NCBI GenBank assembly: GCA_965369325.1
Contig: CBDUQI010000015.1
Location: 1-48,655, forward strand
Source: CBDUQI01 sp965369325
Lineage (GTDB): Bacteria > Pseudomonadota > Gammaproteobacteria > Steroidobacterales > JBCBZW01
Reading direction: 5' to 3'
Length of the DNA: 48,655 bases
Shown: piece after piece, positions 45,169 through 48,655 of the stretch
How the letters are laid out: each line of letters begins with the position of its first letter
How positions within the stretch are numbered: position 1 is the first letter of the stretch
Translations under genes and position numbers: made by a program
The notes under the pieces: generated by a model
The model's input: only the letters and a program-made list of their open reading frames with translations
What the model was told of the DNA's origin: nothing
Databases searched by the model: none

Positions 45169-45270
45169 ATGGGTATTCGACAGACGAGGTCGCCACCGCA
45201 GACAAAGCATCGAGCCTATGACCGGCCGAATAAAACAGTACGCCGCACAACAACATTGATGGTCAAGTAA
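45169..45270 (+). CDS. 33-residue basic upstream ORF overlapping the HTH-TPR gene
   Basis: AAGGAG lies 9 bases before ATG 45169. The ORF encodes MGIRQTRSPPQTKHRAYD, then RPNKTVRRTTTLMVK, strongly basic, and ends at TAA 45268-45270. The A of that stop is the first base of the next gene's ATG (TAATG). The downstream gene has no good ribosome site of its own, which suggests translational coupling. It could be a regulatory leader peptide, or a chance ORF. Nothing is recognised in it. Confidence 0.4.
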   Translation: MGIRQTRSPPQTKHRAYDRPNKTVRRTTTLMVK

Positions 45271-47492
45271 TGTCCGGATCAGACCGATTGGAATCGTGGA
45301 AAGCGATTGCCTCGTATCTCAACCGCAGCGTGCGCACCGTGCGTCGCTGGGAGGAGCGCGAGGATTTGCCTGTGCACCGGCACCGTCATGCGAAGGGCAG
45401 TTCGGTATTCGCCTACCGCTCGGAGTTGGATGCCTGGCGGGATCGGGCGCCCGATCCGGAGCCCGGCGAGCGCGTCCAGGCGGAAGCCGCTGCGGCCAAC
45501 GATGCACCGTCGCCATTGCCAGAAACCGTTGTTGAGGCGAAGCCCCAGCTTGCACAATGGGGCATCGCTGCCGCATTGGTGATGGGCCTAGGCTTGGTTG
45601 GCTGGATGGTCTCTGCCTCAATGGGTGGCGAGCGTGCATCCGGTTCGACGGCCTCGGTACGCGTTGTGCCTGAGCGGGATGCCGCCTGGGTGCTGCTAAG
45701 TACAGTGGATGATGCAGCTGCCAGCCCTGCCGATGCCAACAGCCTGACTCGGGTGGCACGCCAAGCGCTGGCGCAAACACGCTTGGCCGTACCTGTGCCG
45801 AACGAGCGCATCGCGCGGATGCGCAAATTCATGCGTTTGCCTGCGCACGCCCCCATTGACGCGAATGTCGGGCAGGAGATTGCTCAGCGCGACAACGATA
45901 TCGCGCTGATCGCTGTGCCCCGTTTGGAGCGCATCGGTAAGCATGTGCTGATGGCGGTGGATTTGCTTTCGGCTGACGGCACCACGCTGGGCGGTGCCAG
46001 TGTGCGCGGCAGCGACGATCAGCCCGACCCGTCTGAGCAGTTGCTGGTGGCGTTGCGCGAGGCGATCGATGCGGCGGTCGCCCGCGATCAGCCCGCGCGA
46101 AGCACGCTTGCGCCGGTCACAACCAATTCCCTGGCCGCTTTGCGCATGTTTACCCGCGCGCAGAAACTGCTGCTGCGCGATCAGGCAGACGCCGCCCGCG
46201 CGATGCTCACGCAAGCGTTGTCGGAAGACGATTTGTTCGCCTCGGCGCATTTTGCGCTGGCGCTGGCACTGGAGCAGGCCGGTCAACCCGGGGCCGATGT
46301 GCGCCGCTCTGCCGAGCGGGCGGCTGCCTTGCTGGGGCACGAATCATTGCGTGATCGCGTGTCGGACGCCGAACGTTATTACATTTTGGGCGGTGCACAA
46401 CGCCTGGCTGGCGATATCGACGCTGCCGCGGCAAGTTACGAAGCGCTGTACAGTCTGGCGCCGCGTCATCTGGCCGGGAACCTGGCGGCGCTGGCGTTGT
46501 GCCTGGAGCATCGTTACGCGCCAAACTGCATCGACTATCGTATCCGTGTGGCGCAGATGCTGCCCTTCGACGTGGACGCCAATCTACAGGCCGCCAAGGC
46601 CATCGCCAGCTACGGTGCTGATCCGGCGGCGGCAGATAAGTATCTGGCTCGCGCCGCGCATGCTCTGCAGCGCACCGAGCCGCGCGACCTGCACGGCGCG
46701 ATAGAACTCGGGTTGTTCCGGGCTCATCGTATGTGGCTGGCAGACAATGTGGCCGGCACCTTGGCCGAGGCGCAGGCGCTGAGTGCTCATCACGAGCAGT
46801 TGCAGGGGCCGCTGCGTGATGAGCTGGCACGTGAGTTGTCGCGCCTTTATCTGGCCACCGGGCAGCTGGATCAGGCGGATGAGTGGATTTGTCTGATCGA
46901 CGACACCCGCTTGCGTCACGAGATGGAAGCTGTGCTGCTGATGGTGCGTGGCGATGCGCAGGGCCTGCGCCATCATCTGGCCGCCGGGTATGAATATCGT
47001 GAACCGTTTTCGGCCGTGCTGCTGGCAATGCACGGGCATATTGAGGAGGCACGTGCGGTCATCGATCATGCGCGCATGCGTGGTCTGGCGCCAATGCAGA
47101 TTCAGGCGCTGGAGGGCCAGCTTGCGCTCGCCATGGGCGACCAGACGGGCGGCGTAAAAATGCTGAGCGAAGTGGTGCAAAGTGATGCCACCACCTCTGG
47201 CGTCGTCATCACCGGACTGGATAATCTTGCGATGCAGCTTGCGGCCCAGGGCAAAGGGCTTGAGGCGATTGACGTGCTCAGTCAGACCAACCGGTTTAAG
47301 TCTCATGCCGCGCTGAGTGGCGATGGCAGCCTGTGGCTTATGTGCCAGGCACAACTGGCCAGCTTGTACCGCGGTCTTGGGCGTGAAGCCGATGCACAGC
47401 GTACCGAGCAGGCGATGAAGCGGAAGCTTGGTTTTGCCGATGAATCGCATCCACTGTTGGCACAGCTTGTCGCACGGGTCGCTGGCGAGTAA
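45270..47492 (+). CDS. HTH-TPR membrane regulator
   Basis: A 740-residue protein. An N-terminal DNA-binding segment (residues 6-60) reads RLESWKAIASYLNRSVRTVRRWEER, then LPVHRH and SSVFAYRSELDAW, the excisionase/MerR-like form seen ahead of TPR or TolB domains in large one-component regulators. A membrane helix spans about 96-118. The rest is helical repeat, TPR-like, through the C-terminus, with two-helix pattern AxxxYExLYSLAP and similar. Ligand and targets are unknown. Such proteins occur widely in Acidobacteria and some Proteobacteria. It is probably translated by coupling with the ORF at 45169. Confidence 0.8.
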   Translation: MSGSDRLESWKAIASYLNRSVRTVRRWEEREDLPVHRHRHAKGSSVFAYRSELDAWRDRAPDPEPGERVQAEAAAANDAPSPLPETVVEAKPQLAQWGIAAALVMGLGLVGWMVSASMGGERASGSTASVRVVPERDAAWVLLSTVDDAAASPADANSLTRVARQALAQTRLAVPVPNERIARMRKFMRLPAHAPIDANVGQEIAQRDNDIALIAVPRLERIGKHVLMAVDLLSADGTTLGGASVRGSDDQPDPSEQLLVALREAIDAAVARDQPARSTLAPVTTNSLAALRMFTRAQKLLLRDQADAARAMLTQALSEDDLFASAHFALALALEQAGQPGADVRRSAERAAALLGHESLRDRVSDAERYYILGGAQRLAGDIDAAAASYEALYSLAPRHLAGNLAALALCLEHRYAPNCIDYRIRVAQMLPFDVDANLQAAKAIASYGADPAAADKYLARAAHALQRTEPRDLHGAIELGLFRAHRMWLADNVAGTLAEAQALSAHHEQLQGPLRDELARELSRLYLATGQLDQADEWICLIDDTRLRHEMEAVLLMVRGDAQGLRHHLAAGYEYREPFSAVLLAMHGHIEEARAVIDHARMRGLAPMQIQALEGQLALAMGDQTGGVKMLSEVVQSDATTSGVVITGLDNLAMQLAAQGKGLEAIDVLSQTNRFKSHAALSGDGSLWLMCQAQLASLYRGLGREADAQRTEQAMKRKLGFADESHPLLAQLVARVAGE

Positions 47493-47603
47493 CGCGCTGC
47501 GCAGACCCTCTTTTGTCAGTGGGATGACGCTGGCACCCGTACACTTCAGAACCTTACCGCCCGCTTCGGGTCTGACGTTAATGAACGTGAGCCGAGGAGT
47601 GTT

Positions 47604-48455
47604 GTGCGCTATTTCATTTCGATAGGTCTGGGTCTTGTCGGGCTGCTGCTGGTCAACGGTGTATGGGCCGAGCGCCAAGAGCACTGCTCCGAGGCTTGGG
47701 TTTGCGTTCAGACACAGCGCGAAGGCGAGCATGTGAAGGTGTTCGTTCGCAATCTAAAACCGCACGCGATCACGATTACCACGCAGATCCGAGGCGGGCG
47801 CGTAAGCCGAGGCGACCGCGAAGAGCGCACAACCACAGTGGCGGCAAGCCAGCGAACACAGGTGCGGGCGTATCAGGACCGCGCGCGCGGTTCCCGTAGC
47901 CGGGTGGTATGGGACTGGACGGTAGGCTCCGTAGCGCCCGAGCACGATGATGATTACCTGTATCACCTGCCGTATGGGCTGGCGCGCAGCTACCCGATAG
48001 TGCAGGGCTACAACACCAGCTTTAGTCACAAGGGCCGTGAGCGATACACGGTCGACTTTGATATGCCGGTGGGGACCGAAGTGTATGCGGCCCGTGGTGG
48101 CGTTGTTGCGATGTTTGAGGAGAGCAATGATATTGGCTGCTGGGAAGACTGGTGCGCCCAGCATGCGAACTATCTGCTGCTCATGCACGAGGACGGCACT
48201 ACAGGTGAGTATTACCATCTGAGCAAGAACGGCGTACTGGTGCAGGAGGGCGACCAAGTACGTGCCGGGCAGCTGATCGCGTTGTCCGGCAACACCGGGC
48301 ATACCACCATGCCACATCTGCATTTTGGGGTTTATCGCGCGGTCAGTTGGGGCCGAACACAGTCGATTGCCGTGCGCTTTGCCACCGCCGATGGCGTGGT
48401 GGATTATCCGCGTGGCGGCATGCGCCTGCGCGCGACGGTCTCGCCCGCTCGCTAG
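47604..48455 (+). CDS. M23-family metallopeptidase, exported
   Basis: A 283-residue predicted peptidoglycan peptidase. GTG 47604 follows GAGGAG and gives a signal peptide (MRYFISIGLGLVGLLLVNGVWA). The C-terminal LytM fold has HKGRERYTVDFDMPVGTEV (zinc His and Asp in H-x6-x-D order) and MPHLHFGVYR (HxH). Between them the insert GCWEDWCAQHANYLLLMHEDG carries a cysteine pair. The N-terminal ~115 residues are a beta-rich domain with no named family. Probably acts on cell-wall cross-links in the periplasm. A bidirectional-looking hairpin follows. Confidence 0.85.
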   Translation: MRYFISIGLGLVGLLLVNGVWAERQEHCSEAWVCVQTQREGEHVKVFVRNLKPHAITITTQIRGGRVSRGDREERTTTVAASQRTQVRAYQDRARGSRSRVVWDWTVGSVAPEHDDDYLYHLPYGLARSYPIVQGYNTSFSHKGRERYTVDFDMPVGTEVYAARGGVVAMFEESNDIGCWEDWCAQHANYLLLMHEDGTTGEYYHLSKNGVLVQEGDQVRAGQLIALSGNTGHTTMPHLHFGVYRAVSWGRTQSIAVRFATADGVVDYPRGGMRLRATVSPAR

Positions 48456-48468
48456 AGTACACACCAAA

Positions 48469-48502
48469 AAAATCGGGCGATGCTGTCGCACCGCCCGATT
48501 TT
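48469..48502. terminator. Bidirectional hairpin terminator
   Basis: An 11-base-pair perfect stem (AAAATCGGGCG at 48469-48479 with CGCCCGATTTT at 48492-48502) with a 12-base loop that itself contains TGC/GCA. T runs follow on the plus strand (TTTT) and, through the A tract before the stem, on the minus strand. It separates the convergent M23 and S8-peptidase genes. Confidence 0.85.
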
Positions 48503-48557
48503 GCGTCCGGTGCGTCCGCTATGTCGCCGACGCCCAGAGTGATGGATGACGGTAACG

Positions 48558-48655
48558 TTACGGCATCACAGCCTGCACGGCCGCCAGTGCATCAATCTGC
48601 CCCCAACCGTAGATCAGGTTCGGGTACTCATCAAAGTTACGACCACCGCAGGCGT
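48558..48655 (-). CDS. C-terminal fragment of an S8-family serine peptidase (cut by the window edge)
   Basis: The last 31 codons before TAA 48558-48560 read CGGRNFDEYPNLIYGWGQ, then IDALAAVQAVMP, the usual C-terminal end of subtilisin-like (S8) peptidases with the NPN-x-xYGxGxIDALAAV pattern. The catalytic parts lie outside the window, so activity cannot be judged. It was too short for a 60-residue cut-off. Confidence 0.7.
   Translation of the reverse strand, partial: ACGGRNFDEYPNLIYGWGQIDALAAVQAVMP

Noticed and set aside
46584..47732. 382-codon minus ORF under the HTH-TPR gene
   Set aside because: Antisense shadow across a strong coding gene and its 3' gap; no start context.

Overview
The window looks like a chromosomal segment of a free-living, probably marine or sediment gammaproteobacterium. 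The evidence is a CIRCE-controlled groESL operon, a YccF-type membrane protein, a RoxA/YcfD-type ribosomal oxygenase, an Fds-type NAD-linked formate dehydrogenase, and several secreted proteins with FG-GAP, thrombospondin-type-3 and dockerin-like calcium repeats. No rRNA, tRNA, CRISPR array, transposase or phage gene was recognised. Family assignments come from reading motifs by eye; no database search was run.

Layout. 1-5286: groES-groEL with promoter and CIRCE, yccF, then a secreted protein of unknown function overlapping an SMC/RecF-like ATPase. 5392 to about 11.6 kb: a visibly more A+T-rich accessory stretch of unrelated single genes (methyltransferase, small lipoprotein, a TetR / phytanoyl-CoA-dioxygenase-like / AhpD-like module, a GNAT remnant, a serine-hydrolase lipoprotein, a DUF5519 protein), with copies of a dispersed intergenic repeat and a heptamer array. 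11.7-16.6 kb: EF-hand protein, small proteins, a dockerin-bearing secreted protein and a seven-repeat FG-GAP/ASPIC protein. 16.7-24.7 kb: FAD oxidoreductase, lipoprotein alpha/beta hydrolase, two beta-lactamase-fold hydrolases, and a coupled zinc alcohol dehydrogenase / enolase-superfamily pair, which together suggest catabolism of an unknown small molecule. 24.8-31.4 kb: membrane protein, a CHRD-TSP3-dockerin-cytochrome protein, a 2OG-Fe(II) oxygenase, an FG-GAP gene broken by a one-base frameshift, and a CadC-like regulator divergent from an exported protein. 31.6-35 kb: glpK-roxA and folE. 35-41.4 kb: a ModE-like regulator divergent from fdsGBAD. 41.6-48.7 kb: small accessory proteins (ArsN2-like, DoxX-like, DUF2277), a cyclophilin, an HTH-TPR membrane regulator preceded by an overlapping 33-codon ORF, an M23 peptidase, and the 3' end of an S8 peptidase at the right edge.

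How genes work together. The clearest functional units are groESL, fdsGBAD with its regulator, the TetR/PhyH/CMD module, and the coupled ADH/enolase-superfamily pair. The most noteworthy observations are the single-G frameshift in an FG-GAP gene, the basic ORF coupled by TAATG to the HTH-TPR regulator, the GNAT fragment and dispersed repeats marking the accessory stretch, and dockerin-like repeats in three exported proteins with no cohesin in view.
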